64,000 bases of DNA from Myxococcales bacterium. GTDB taxonomy: Bacteria; Myxococcota_A; UBA9042. Positions 18,124 through 26,801 of this stretch are shown piece after piece. The translations under genes were made by a program, and so were the position numbers. The notes under the pieces were generated by a model. It searched no databases, was not told the DNA's origin, and saw only the letters and a list, made by a program, of their open reading frames with translations. The stretch covers positions 109,770 to 173,769 of the forward strand of contig SHZF01000002.1 of NCBI GenBank assembly GCA_009692425.1, read 5' to 3'. Numbering within the stretch: the first letter of the stretch is position 1; each line of letters begins with the position of its first letter.

Positions 18124-19437
18124 CTACTTGAACGCCGGCTCGCGGTCCGTTGCAGGAAAGTGGAACGCCAACGGCAAGTGGACGCGCGCCGCCCACGATG
18201 CTTCGTTGTGTTTGGCCCCCTGCGCGACGTGCCAGCCGAGCGTGCCGCCCATGACCAGACCGAGGCCGACGAGCGCGTCCTTCACCTGCGTCGCGCCCGC
18301 CAGCCCGTCTTGAATCGTCCCCGCATCGATCCAGATGCGGAGCGAGGTGTCCGTCGGCCAGGCCTTCGGCAGCCAGCCCTGGACCGCACCGCCGTTCCAC
18401 CACCACGACCCGCTCATGCACACGGCACCGCCCCACACCTGCGGGTGACCGACCGCGCCGTACAGCGAGACCAGCCCGCCGAGCGACGAACCGCCGAGCA
18501 CATGCGCCTGCCGTTCGGGGCGCAGGCGGTATTTCGCATGGACCGCCGGGAGCAACTTCCCCTGCAGCCAGTCGAGGTAGGCGAGGCCCCCACCTCCGTC
18601 GCCAACCGACACGTCGTGGCTCGGGGTATACTCATAGATGCGCTTGGGCCCCGCGTGGTCGACTCCCACGATCACGAGTTCTGCCACCTTGGCCGCGAGG
18701 ATTCCGGCGTGGGCCGCAGCGCCCACCTGCCACGACACGCCGAAGCTGGCGGTCGCGTCTTCGAAGACGTTCTGGCCGTCGTGCAGCAACAGCAACGGGT
18801 AGGTGGCCAGCGTGTTCTCGTCGTAGCCAGGTGGCAACCACACGCGCACCGTGCGCGCCGCGCCCAAGGAGCCTGGCAAGCTAAAGTCCTCCCGCCGTGG
18901 AGCGGCCATCGCGGGATCGAACCAGGGCCACAAAGCCGCGTCCTTCCCCCCATGCACGACCCAGTTCGGCCCGACCGCCCAAGCCCCCGCGCGCATCGGC
19001 TTGACGCGCCAGCTGCCCACCGTCGCAGGCAAAATGAATTTCGCCACGCCCGCCGCGACGGAGGTCGGCGCCAGGTCGGTCGTCCACGACAGCGGCGCAT
19101 TGTCGCCACGCAACACGATCCCGGCCGCCTTGGGGTGGTACACGGACACGAATGTTGCGGGCGCCAGCGGCGAGTCGCTGCGCAGTCGCGCGTCGCCGTC
19201 GTTGATGTCCGGCCCCGCCCGCCGGACTTCCGCCTGGCTGGCGTCCGTCGGCGCCGACAGGGCGGCATCGGCCCGCAGCGCGGCGGTATCGGACGCATCG
19301 ACGAGGGCGCCGTCGGGCGCGGGGGACTGCAGCGGTGGCGCCGGCGCCGGCCCGGCACACGCGATCGCTACCCCGCTCGCGGTGCACCAGGCCCAAGTCA
19401 GCGCTCCATGCGGGCCTGCAACCGGCGATCGGCTCAT
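18124..19437 (-). CDS. esterase lipoprotein, enterochelin-esterase (PF00756) type
   Basis: The ATG at 19437 overlaps the PilZ gene stop as ATGA, which fixes the start. A lipoprotein signal ends in the lipobox VAIAC. An Asp/Ala-rich linker and a beta-rich N-terminal domain (about 90-195) follow. The hydrolase domain (about 195-430) shows LLLLHDGQNVFED, the nucleophile elbow GGSSLGG, and near the end the catalytic His in the segment with A-K-H-N-E. Members hydrolyse esters of siderophores or related compounds. The substrate here is unknown. It is expected to sit on the periplasmic face or the cell surface. Confidence 0.8.
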   Translation of the reverse strand: MSRSPVAGPHGALTWAWCTASGVAIACAGPAPAPPLQSPAPDGALVDASDTAALRADAALSAPTDASQAEVRRAGPDINDGDARLRSDSPLAPATFVSVYHPKAAGIVLRGDNAPLSWTTDLAPTSVAAGVAKFILPATVGSWRVKPMRAGAWAVGPNWVVHGGKDAALWPWFDPAMAAPRREDFSLPGSLGAARTVRVWLPPGYDENTLATYPLLLLHDGQNVFEDATASFGVSWQVGAAAHAGILAAKVAELVIVGVDHAGPKRIYEYTPSHDVSVGDGGGGLAYLDWLQGKLLPAVHAKYRLRPERQAHVLGGSSLGGLVSLYGAVGHPQVWGGAVCMSGSWWWNGGAVQGWLPKAWPTDTSLRIWIDAGTIQDGLAGATQVKDALVGLGLVMGGTLGWHVAQGAKHNEASWAARVHLPLAFHFPATDREPAFK

Positions 19438-20075
19438 TGGCGGTCCCGCCGGCGAATCCGCTGGCGCAGTCCTGCCTCGCGTGTTCGAAAAACCAGTTGG
19501 GCGAGCCGTTCTTCGTCCGCCGACGAGATTTCGGTGAACTCGCACGCGATCTCGAGGCCTGTCGCGGTCTCGAACCGGCGCACGACGCGCGCCTGACCCG
19601 CAATCTCGACCTGGCCGTCGGCGCGCAACGCGAGGTCGATCGGGGAGCCCTCAGCCACATCGAGATCGCTCAAGAGCCGCACGCCCGCCGCGGACAGGTC
19701 GGCCGCAAGGTTGCGCCACGCGCCGACCGGGCCAGCGGGCACGCTCAGCCGTGCCTGCACCGGCACCTGGGCGCGCACGAAGCCGCGCCGCTCGCCTGCA
19801 GCGGGGTCTTCGACCGACACGAGAAAGTAGCTCGACGGCAGCACTTCCTCCACGCGCATCTGCCACCCATACAACTGCCCGCTCCACGTGAACAGCACGA
19901 CCGCACTCGTGTCCGGTTGCACGTCCCAACGGGGGTCTTCGGCAAGGTGCGGCACCATGAGCGTGGTGTCATCGACGGCGCCCGCACAGACGGAATGCGT
20001 GACGGGAACGCCGTTGACCTCGATCAGCACGGTGATCGAATCACCCTCGCGCGGACGGATGGCTGCAGTGGGCAC
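19434..20075 (-). CDS. PilZ-domain c-di-GMP binding protein
   Basis: The second half is a PilZ domain. It has the RxxxR motif at residues 97-101 (R-G-F-V-R) and the D-L-S-A-A-G motif at 126-131, the two elements that bind cyclic di-GMP. The first 90 residues form a beta-rich YcgR-N-like domain. It is a cytoplasmic receptor, probably modulating motility or surface behaviour. It is translationally coupled to the esterase lipoprotein. The start is a GTG at 20075. Confidence 0.85.
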   Translation of the reverse strand: MPTAAIRPREGDSITVLIEVNGVPVTHSVCAGAVDDTTLMVPHLAEDPRWDVQPDTSAVVLFTWSGQLYGWQMRVEEVLPSSYFLVSVEDPAAGERRGFVRAQVPVQARLSVPAGPVGAWRNLAADLSAAGVRLLSDLDVAEGSPIDLALRADGQVEIAGQARVVRRFETATGLEIACEFTEISSADEERLAQLVFRTREAGLRQRIRRRDRQ

Positions 20076-20152
20076 GAATTCAACTGCCTAGGAGACGCCC
20101 ATGTGGGCAACCGCACGCGAAACGAACGAACGAATGATTCTTGCTCGGGACA

Positions 20153-22339
20153 TTACCCGGCCGCTTCCTTGAGTTGCAGCACGAGGTCCTTTAGTTCGGA
20201 GTTGCGCGACTGGCACGCCTCAATGCTTTCCTTCAGCATTTCGAAGCCCTCGTCGCGGTCCGCAGGATCGTCGCTGGTGATCTGGTCGTAAGCCATCGTC
20301 AATGAAGAGAAATCGCTCTTGAAGCTCGAGACGACTCCGTTCAGGTCGCCGACGAGCCGCGACATGCCGGACCCGCCCGCGCCCGCCATCGCTTCGGCGT
20401 CGCGAGCCCGCTTGTCGGCAGCCGCCTGCGCCGCACGCGCCACCTGCAAGGCAGCTTGCGCCGACGCCAGTTCCGCCTTGACCGCGGCGTCTCCGGTGCC
20501 CGCCGCGGAACCGGTCGCCGCCGTGCGGGCTTCTTCGAGGTCGCGCATGAGCTTCTGGGTTCGCTTCAGGTTCGCCGACGCCGAGGCCTCCAAATCGCGA
20601 TGCATCGCAGTCAACTTGTCCAATTGGGAGCGGAGCTCAGCAACTTCGGCCAGCGCGGCCACGGCCGCGTCGGAATCCCCTGTGTCGTGCCCAGCGTCCG
20701 CAGACTCCCTGGCCGCAGCGACGTCGGAGCGTGCGCGAGCAAGTTCGGCCTGAAGCCCAGTGAGTTCGGCCCGCGCGGCGTCGAGTTCGACGTCCCTTGC
20801 AGCCAGCGCCGCGCTGTCGCTCCCCGCGCCGCGCACCCGATCCAGCTCCCCTTGCACGTCGGCCGTGCGCGCCTTCTCGGCTTTGAGCTGGACGCGCAAG
20901 CGCGCAAGGTCCTCGTTGTCCGCCGCCGACTTGTCGGATGACGTGCCGGCGGCCTGTGCCGCAGCCAGTTGGGTGCGCGCGGCCTCGAGCTCCTTCTTCA
21001 GCCGATCGACTTCGGACTGCAGCTTGCGCGCCTTTTCTTCGGCCTGGTCCCGGCCGGCGACCTGTGCATCGAACTCCTCGGCCGATATCCCGTCGCCCGC
21101 GCCAGAAGCCGCCGCCCGCGCCTGCTCCACCTCCGCCTTGAGGCGCTTGACATCGTCGCGCAACGCCGTGACCTGGCCCTCGGCATTGTCGGCCCGCATC
21201 CGCTGCAGCGAAGCCAATTCCTCTGCATTGCGTCGGCCTGCGCGCGATTCTTCGAACTTCTCCTGAGCGGCCTGGAGCGCGGCCCGCAGCGACGTAAGTT
21301 CCTTTTCGAGTGCGCGGACTTCCCGTTCCAGTTCGGCAGCGCGGGCCTTCTCTTCGGCGCTGGAGCCGGCCGCCTGGGCCTCGGCCCGCGCCACTGCCAA
21401 CTCCGCGTCGGCACGGTCGAGGGCCCGCCGCAAGTCTCCGGCCTCAGTCTGCGACGCTTGCAGGTCTGCCTGCGTGGCCTGCAGGTCCGCTTGCGTGTTC
21501 TGCCAATCGATCTGAGTCGCTTGCAGGTCCGCTTCCAATTGCGCAGCCTGCCCCGCGACCTCGCGGAGCTGATCGAGTTCCACCAACAACGCCTCGCGCT
21601 GCTGGTCGTCGCTGCTGTCCTGCATCCGGCGGCTCAGCGACTCCAGTTCGATGTTCAGCGAACGCAGCTTGGAATCGCGATCCTCGACCTCGCGAGTGCG
21701 CTGCGCCAATTGGTTGCGCAGGTCTACGATCACGACGGCGTCAGGTGCCGCGTTGTCCGCTGGCGGTGGCGGCGGCGCGTCTCGACGCTGGCCCGGCGGG
21801 GGTGGTGCCGGCTGCGACGGGCGCACCGCGGGAAATGGGGGCGGCGGCGCGGCTTGGGGCGGAGGTGGCGGAGGTGGCGGAGGTGGCGGAGGCGGTGCCG
21901 GTGGGGGAGGCGGCGCATACTCCCACTCGGAAGCGTCGGCAAAGCGCGTCGATTCGACGGAGTCCTCAGCAGCCGGCTCCGCGTCCGCGTATTCCGCGGC
22001 ATCGCCGTAGCCCTCGGCCAGACGGCCGGCGTCGTCATCGTCGAAATCGAAACGCATCTCGAAGTTGCCGCACATCAGGAATTCGCCCGTGTCGATCTGG
22101 ACGGGCACCTGCGGCTCGAGACGATTGTTCTGGTAGAACGTGCCGTTCGACGAGCCGTTGTCCTGCAGCCAGTACGACTCGCCGTCAAAAAACACCCGCG
22201 CGTGCTGGCGCGACACGCTCTGGTTCGATGTGCGGATGCCGCAGGTCCGGTGCCGGCCAACCATCACGTCGGGGTTGTCGGGTCCCACCGGGATTTCGAG
22301 GCTGTCACCGGAATCGCCGATGTAGCTGATGCGTGCCAC
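20153..22339 (-). CDS. FHA domain, polyproline linker and long coiled-coil protein
   Basis: The GTG at 22339 follows GAGGAGA and starts just before the FHA fold. The FHA domain (about residues 3-95) has GRHRTCGIR, SVSRQHARVFF and GSSNGTFYQNN, the residues that bind phosphothreonine. An acidic stretch and a polyproline tract (about 140-200) follow. About 450 residues of uninterrupted heptad-rich coiled coil come next (about 205-670), ending in a short conserved-looking helical tail. This layout suits a cytoplasmic scaffold that reads kinase output. Ser/Thr kinase genes lie elsewhere in the window. It is not clearly AglZ or FrzS, which start with receiver domains. Confidence 0.85.
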   Translation of the reverse strand: MARISYIGDSGDSLEIPVGPDNPDVMVGRHRTCGIRTSNQSVSRQHARVFFDGESYWLQDNGSSNGTFYQNNRLEPQVPVQIDTGEFLMCGNFEMRFDFDDDDAGRLAEGYGDAAEYADAEPAAEDSVESTRFADASEWEYAPPPPPAPPPPPPPPPPPPPQAAPPPPFPAVRPSQPAPPPPGQRRDAPPPPPADNAAPDAVVIVDLRNQLAQRTREVEDRDSKLRSLNIELESLSRRMQDSSDDQQREALLVELDQLREVAGQAAQLEADLQATQIDWQNTQADLQATQADLQASQTEAGDLRRALDRADAELAVARAEAQAAGSSAEEKARAAELEREVRALEKELTSLRAALQAAQEKFEESRAGRRNAEELASLQRMRADNAEGQVTALRDDVKRLKAEVEQARAAASGAGDGISAEEFDAQVAGRDQAEEKARKLQSEVDRLKKELEAARTQLAAAQAAGTSSDKSAADNEDLARLRVQLKAEKARTADVQGELDRVRGAGSDSAALAARDVELDAARAELTGLQAELARARSDVAAARESADAGHDTGDSDAAVAALAEVAELRSQLDKLTAMHRDLEASASANLKRTQKLMRDLEEARTAATGSAAGTGDAAVKAELASAQAALQVARAAQAAADKRARDAEAMAGAGGSGMSRLVGDLNGVVSSFKSDFSSLTMAYDQITSDDPADRDEGFEMLKESIEACQSRNSELKDLVLQLKEAAG
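21861..21905 (-). repeat. 9-bp coding repeat encoding polyproline
   Basis: The unit ggaggtggc recurs without interruption and encodes the Pro tract between the FHA domain and the coiled coil. Such a short-period tract is likely to vary in length. Confidence 0.7.
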
Positions 22340-22383
22340 GGGGTCTCCTCTGCCGCGCCGCACGGCGGCCAGAAGGCGGGCGG

Positions 22384-22412
22384 ACACTAGCAGAGCAAGC
22401 CCACCTTCACAA
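22384..22412 (-). promoter_or_regulatory. candidate sigma-70 promoter for the FHA gene
   Basis: Read on the minus strand, TTGTGA and TAGTGT are 17 bp apart. Transcription would start about 38 nt before the GTG at 22339. Confidence 0.4.
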
Positions 22413-22622
22413 CGTCGTCGCCGTGCCCTTGACGCCCGTCGCGAACGCCACGCCCGGGGCCCCGATCCGCCGCCGTCGGCGCATTTCGTCGTTGCCGTCG
22501 TCGCTTGGCGGCTCGACGTACCCGGTGTACGCCTTCACCCCAAACCTCATAGGTGCCTAAAACTGCTTCAGAATGCGGCGTTCTGGGAAGGTTGGCTGGT
22601 GGATCCTGGGAGGCCGCCCGCC

Positions 22623-22650
22623 TTGACAGTCGGGAGCCGCGTCCTACGTT
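22623..22650 (+). promoter_or_regulatory. candidate promoter for dnaK
   Basis: TTGACA (preceded by C, giving the CTTGAC start also typical of heat-shock promoters) is followed after 16 bp by TACGTT. The leader to the dnaK ATG would be about 150 nt. No CIRCE-type inverted repeat was found. Confidence 0.35.
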
Positions 22651-22807
22651 GGAGCCGTCGTCGGGCTGGACGCAAAACGACGTGAATCACGATGGTTGGT
22701 TCACCGCTGCGTTCGGCTGGCGCGCGGCGCGCTGCACACGTTCCCCGGTCGCTCCGGGACCGCGGCGCCCGTTCACCCCGTCCGTACCCGCACTGGGAGA
22801 CAGCACC

Positions 22808-24730
22808 ATGGGCAAGATCATCGGAATCGACCTCGGCACGACGAACTCGGTCGTCGCCATCATGGAGGGCGGCGTACCCGTCGTCGTCGCGAACCAGGAA
22901 GGCGGCCGCACGACGCCGTCGGTCGTCGCGTGGAACGACAAGGGAGAAATCCTGGTCGGCCAGATTGCGCTGCGTCAGGCCGTCGTCAACTCGAGCAACA
23001 CTGTCTACTCGGTCAAGCGCCTGATGGGCCGCAAATTCACTGAGGCGAAGGCGGAGCAGCATCGCCTGCCGTACAAGGTCGAAGCGGCCGAGAACGGCGA
23101 CGCCCATGTCCGGGTCAAGGACCGGCGGATGTCGCCGCCGGAGATTTCGGCGAAGGTGCTCGCCAAGCTGAAGCAGGCGGCAGAGAACTACCTCGGCGAG
23201 CCCGTGACCCAGGCCGTCATCACGGTGCCGGCGTATTTCAACGACAGCCAGCGCAACGCGACGAAGGACGCGGGCAAGATTGCGGGCCTCGACGTGCTGC
23301 GCATCGTGAACGAGCCGACCGCCGCCGCGTTGGCGTACGGGCTCGACAAGAAGAAGGACGAGGTTGTGGCAGTGTTCGACCTCGGTGGTGGCACCTTCGA
23401 CATCTCGGTGCTGGAGGTCTCGAACGAACTCGTCGAGGTCAAGGCGACGAATGGCGACACGCACCTGGGCGGCGACGACGTCGACAACGCCGTGATCGAC
23501 TGGCTGGTGGCCGAATTCAAGCGCGACCAGGGCATCGACCTCGCCAATGACATGATGGCCCGCCAGCGGCTCAAGGAGGCTGCCGAGAAGGCGAAGATCG
23601 AGCTGTCGCAGGCGATGGAGACCGAGGTCAATCTGCCGTTCATTACGATGGACGCGACGGGGCCGAAGCACTTGGCGCTGAAGCTGACGCGCGCCAAGCT
23701 CGAATCCCTCTGTGAGTCGATCTTCGCCAAGCTCATCGAGCCGTGCAAGAAGTGCCTGGCCGACGCGGGCCTCAAGGCAGCGCAGATCGACGAGATCGTG
23801 CTGGTCGGCGGCTCGACGCGCATTCCGAGAGTCCAGCAGATCGTGAAGGAGATTTTCGGCAAGGAGCCCAATCGCACGGTGAACCCCGACGAGGTGGTCG
23901 CCATTGGCGCGGCGGTCCAGGCGGGTGTGCTCGGCGGCGAAGTCAAGGACATGCTGCTCCTCGACGTGACGCCGCTGAGCCTCGGCGTCGAGACGCTGGG
24001 CGGCATCATGACGCCCCTGATCAAGCGCAACACGACGATTCCGCATCGCAAGACGGAGACGTTCTCGACCGCCGAAGACATGCAGACTGCCGTCACCGTA
24101 AAGGTCTTCCAGGGCGAGCGCGAGATGGCGCGCGACAACAAGCTGCTCGGGCAGTTCAATCTCGAGGGCATTCCGCCGTCGCCGCGCGGCCTGCCGCAGA
24201 TCGAGGTGACGTTCGACATCGACGCCAACGGTATCCTGCACGTGACGGCGAAGGACAAGGCGACGGCGAAGGAGAACAAGATCACGGTGCAGGGTGGCTC
24301 CGGCCTCGCGAAGGACGAGGTCGAGAACCTCGTCAAGGAGGCGGCGGCCCACGCGGAAGAAGACAAGAAGCGCCGCGAGGAGGCGGAGCTCAAGAACCAA
24401 GCGGAGACGACGGTCTACCAACTCGAGAAGACGCTCAAGGACTCTGGCGACAAGGTGCCCGCCGCCGACAAGCTGCGCATCGAGGCGGCCATCGCGGCGG
24501 CGCGCGACGCGCTCCAATCGGGCGACGCCGACCGGATCAAGGGGACGCAGGAGGAGTTGAAGCAGGCGGCGTTCAAGCTGTCGGAGGCCATGTACGCGGC
24601 GAGCGCCGCACAGCCCGGCAACGGTGCCGAGGATGCGGCGGCGGCAGGTGGGGCTCCGTCCGGCGCAACGGGCGGTGGTGAGACCAAGAAGGGCAAGAGC
24701 GACGTCGTCGATGCAGAGTTTGACGCCTGA
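22808..24730 (+). CDS. dnaK: molecular chaperone DnaK (Hsp70)
   Basis: This is a full-length 640-residue Hsp70. The ATPase domain starts with the phosphate-1 motif [12 protein letters not shown] and contains [30 protein letters not shown] and [11 protein letters not shown]. The substrate-binding domain carries [17 protein letters not shown], and an Ala/Gly-rich C-terminal lid ends in DVVDAEF, resembling the usual EEV-like tail. It unfolds and refolds client proteins together with a J-domain protein and GrpE. A J-domain gene follows after 55 nt; grpE is not in the window. Confidence 0.98.
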   Translation: MGKIIGIDLGTTNSVVAIMEGGVPVVVANQEGGRTTPSVVAWNDKGEILVGQIALRQAVVNSSNTVYSVKRLMGRKFTEAKAEQHRLPYKVEAAENGDAHVRVKDRRMSPPEISAKVLAKLKQAAENYLGEPVTQAVITVPAYFNDSQRNATKDAGKIAGLDVLRIVNEPTAAALAYGLDKKKDEVVAVFDLGGGTFDISVLEVSNELVEVKATNGDTHLGGDDVDNAVIDWLVAEFKRDQGIDLANDMMARQRLKEAAEKAKIELSQAMETEVNLPFITMDATGPKHLALKLTRAKLESLCESIFAKLIEPCKKCLADAGLKAAQIDEIVLVGGSTRIPRVQQIVKEIFGKEPNRTVNPDEVVAIGAAVQAGVLGGEVKDMLLLDVTPLSLGVETLGGIMTPLIKRNTTIPHRKTETFSTAEDMQTAVTVKVFQGEREMARDNKLLGQFNLEGIPPSPRGLPQIEVTFDIDANGILHVTAKDKATAKENKITVQGGSGLAKDEVENLVKEAAAHAEEDKKRREEAELKNQAETTVYQLEKTLKDSGDKVPAADKLRIEAAIAAARDALQSGDADRIKGTQEELKQAAFKLSEAMYAASAAQPGNGAEDAAAAGGAPSGATGGGETKKGKSDVVDAEFDA

Positions 24731-24785
24731 CCCCGCTCGCTGCACGGCATCTGTTTGTGCGAGTCTCGCGCCCTGAGGAGCTCCC

Positions 24786-25784
24786 GTGGCGATGAAGCGC
24801 GACTACTACACGCTGCTCGGCGTTCCGCACGACGCGAGTCCCGATGTCATCAAGAAGGCGTACCGCAAGCTCGCCGCCAAGCACCATCCGGACAAGAATC
24901 CCGGCAACCAGGAGGCTGAGGAGAAGTTCAAGCAGGTCGCGGAAGCCTACGCGGTCCTGAGCGACGTCGAAAAGCGAAAAAAATACGACACCTTCGGCGC
25001 GGAGCAGTTTTCGCGGTCGCACACCCAGGAAGACATCTTCAAGGACGTCAACTTCGACGACCTGCTCCAGCAGTTCAACCTGCGCTGGTCGGGCTGGGGG
25101 ACGTCTCGGGCGGCCAAGGGTGGCGGCGGACGGGCGCCCGGCGTCGGGTCCATCTTAGAGGACTTCTTCGGCGGCACTGCGGCTACGGCGACGGCACCCC
25201 GGCCCGGAGCGCCGCCCGGTCCATCGCCCGGCAACGGCCGTGGCGCGCGGGCAGCCGGCGGCCCCGCGGGGCACGACGCCGAAGTGCCGATCACGGTCAG
25301 CTTTGCCGAGGCGATGGACGGCACGGAGCGCGACCTGCGGCTGAACATCGGCGGCGAGGATCGCAAGTTCACGGTGCGCATCCCCGCCGGCGTCGAGACC
25401 GGCCAACGGCTGCGCGTGCGCGGCGAAGGCCATGTGGGTCCCGGCGGGCGCGGAGATCTGCACCTGCTCGTCACGGTCGAGGCGGACGGCCGATTCGAGC
25501 GCAAAGGCAACGACGTGTATGTCACCGCCCAGGTACGGCCGAGCGCGCTGGTGCTCGGGGGCTCCGTCGAGGTGGACACGCTGCGGGGCCGCCGCAACGT
25601 GAAGATCGCCGTAGGCTCGACGTCCGCGGCCTTGATCCGGGTGCGCGGCCAGGGCAGCCCGGTGCTCGGCAAGACCGACCAGCGAGGTGACCTCTACGTG
25701 CGCCTCGAGGTGCTTGGCGCGGCCGGCCCCTTGACCGACGAGCAACGCAAGGCGGCCGAACAGTTGCGCGCCGCGGGATTGTAG
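24786..25784 (+). CDS. DnaJ/CbpA-type co-chaperone (class II, no zinc finger)
   Basis: The N-terminal J domain (about residues 3-70) has the diagnostic HPDKN loop. A Gly/Phe-type linker of about 90 residues follows, then two C-terminal beta domains (from about 165) with [19 protein letters not shown]. The CxxCxGxG zinc repeats of class I DnaJ are absent, so this is a CbpA/Hsp40 class II protein. The GTG at 24786 follows CTGAGGAG; the ATG two codons later is an alternative. It is the likely partner of DnaK just upstream. Confidence 0.9.
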   Translation: MAMKRDYYTLLGVPHDASPDVIKKAYRKLAAKHHPDKNPGNQEAEEKFKQVAEAYAVLSDVEKRKKYDTFGAEQFSRSHTQEDIFKDVNFDDLLQQFNLRWSGWGTSRAAKGGGGRAPGVGSILEDFFGGTAATATAPRPGAPPGPSPGNGRGARAAGGPAGHDAEVPITVSFAEAMDGTERDLRLNIGGEDRKFTVRIPAGVETGQRLRVRGEGHVGPGGRGDLHLLVTVEADGRFERKGNDVYVTAQVRPSALVLGGSVEVDTLRGRRNVKIAVGSTSAALIRVRGQGSPVLGKTDQRGDLYVRLEVLGAAGPLTDEQRKAAEQLRAAGL

Positions 25785-25886
25785 CTGGCGGCATCCGTCG
25801 CGTGCCGCATTGGCCGCGCGAGGTTGCCGGTTTGGGGCCAAAGGACCAAACTGCGCCCCGCGTTCAGTTGCACGCGGAGGCTCATC

Positions 25887-26801
25887 ATGGCGCAGAAGCT
25901 CGCAACCACTTGCCCGCAGCCCGCAACCACTTGCCGGCAGCCCGCAACGACTCGCCTGCGCTTGCCTGCGGCGGCCCTCACTTGCAGCGTCGCCCTGAGC
26001 CTGGTGACAGCCGCGACCGCCGGAGCCGCCGAGCCGCCGATCGTGTTGCAAGACCCGGACGGCGACGATAACGGTCCCGGCACCTACAAATACCCCACCG
26101 ACCCGGTCTACCTGCCGCGCTCGTTCGATCTGCGCAAGGTAGAAGTGACGGACCGCGGCGACGACGTCGAATTCAAGGTCACGATCGGCGCGAACATCGA
26201 GGACCCGTGGGACTCGAAGACCTGGGACGGCAACGGATTCTCGCTGCAATTCGTGCAGGTGTACCTTGACTTCGACCACGTCAACGGCAAGGGCTTCACC
26301 GACCCGCTGCCAGGGCTCGGCAGCGTGAAGTTTGCCGCCGACGAGGCGTGGGACAAGGTCGTCGTGCTGTCGCCTCAGGGGCGCACGCGGCTGTCGAGCG
26401 AGATCCGGGCCAAGGCCGCGAAATTCAAGGACGCAATCGTCGTTCCTAAAGTCACCCGCGCGGCAGGGAAGACGCTCACGGCGCTGGTCAAGAAGGCGGA
26501 CCTCAAGGTGGGCGACTCGGGTGGGGCTCCGATGGCGAGGTGGGGCTTCCAGGCCGTGGTGCAGTCGAACGAGGGCTATCCCGACAAGGCGGACCTCTTG
26601 ACGCGGCGGGTGAACGAGAACGCGGGCCAGCACCGATTCGGCGGCGGCGACGATGGCGAGTGCGATCCGCACGTGCTCGACATCCTGGCGGGCAAGGCCA
26701 AAGGCGACAAGACCGAGGTCGCCGAACAGCACCGGACGCTCGCGTGGAAATGCGACACCAAGGTCGCGCGGCTGCCCATGGTGTACCCGGCGGCGCCGTG
26801 A
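25887..26801 (+). CDS. secreted glucodextranase C-terminal-domain-like (DOMON/CBM9-like) protein
   Basis: The ATG at 25887 follows GGAGG. A signal peptide with an unusually long N-region (about 28 residues, containing a 7-residue repeat) ends in AATAGAA. The mature protein is one beta-sandwich of the type found at the C-terminus of glucodextranases and amylopullulanases. The strand NGFSLQFVQVYLDFDH and the later R-W-G-F-Q-A-V-V segment are typical. It has no catalytic domain, so it probably binds glucan or stabilises a surface complex. It overlaps the next gene by GTGA. A GH57 enzyme with a related domain is encoded near the end of the window. Confidence 0.75.
   Translation: MAQKLATTCPQPATTCRQPATTRLRLPAAALTCSVALSLVTAATAGAAEPPIVLQDPDGDDNGPGTYKYPTDPVYLPRSFDLRKVEVTDRGDDVEFKVTIGANIEDPWDSKTWDGNGFSLQFVQVYLDFDHVNGKGFTDPLPGLGSVKFAADEAWDKVVVLSPQGRTRLSSEIRAKAAKFKDAIVVPKVTRAAGKTLTALVKKADLKVGDSGGAPMARWGFQAVVQSNEGYPDKADLLTRRVNENAGQHRFGGGDDGECDPHVLDILAGKAKGDKTEVAEQHRTLAWKCDTKVARLPMVYPAAP
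25901..25942 (+). repeat. 21-bp coding direct repeat, two full copies and a partial third
   Basis: The units start with cgcaac at 25901, 25922 and 25943. They encode A-T-T-C-P-Q-P, A-T-T-C-R-Q-P and A-T-T-R-L-R-L within the signal-peptide N-region. The length is a multiple of three, so copy-number change would lengthen the signal peptide without a frameshift. Confidence 0.75.

Larger units (their letters stand above)
22340..22807. other. divergent intergenic region between the FHA gene and dnaK
   Basis: No gene is supported here. The region holds two opposing candidate promoters (22384-22412 minus, 22623-22650 plus). Apart from those, I see no inverted repeat strong enough to call a CIRCE-type operator. 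Confidence 0.5.

Noticed and set aside
22340..22807. CIRCE or HAIR operator before dnaK
   Set aside because: No TTAGCACTC-N9-GAGTGCTAA-like inverted repeat is visible.
22568..24745. A 725-codon open frame antisense to dnaK
   Set aside because: It is a by-product of GC-rich codon bias opposite a conserved gene; no family resemblance and no ribosome site.
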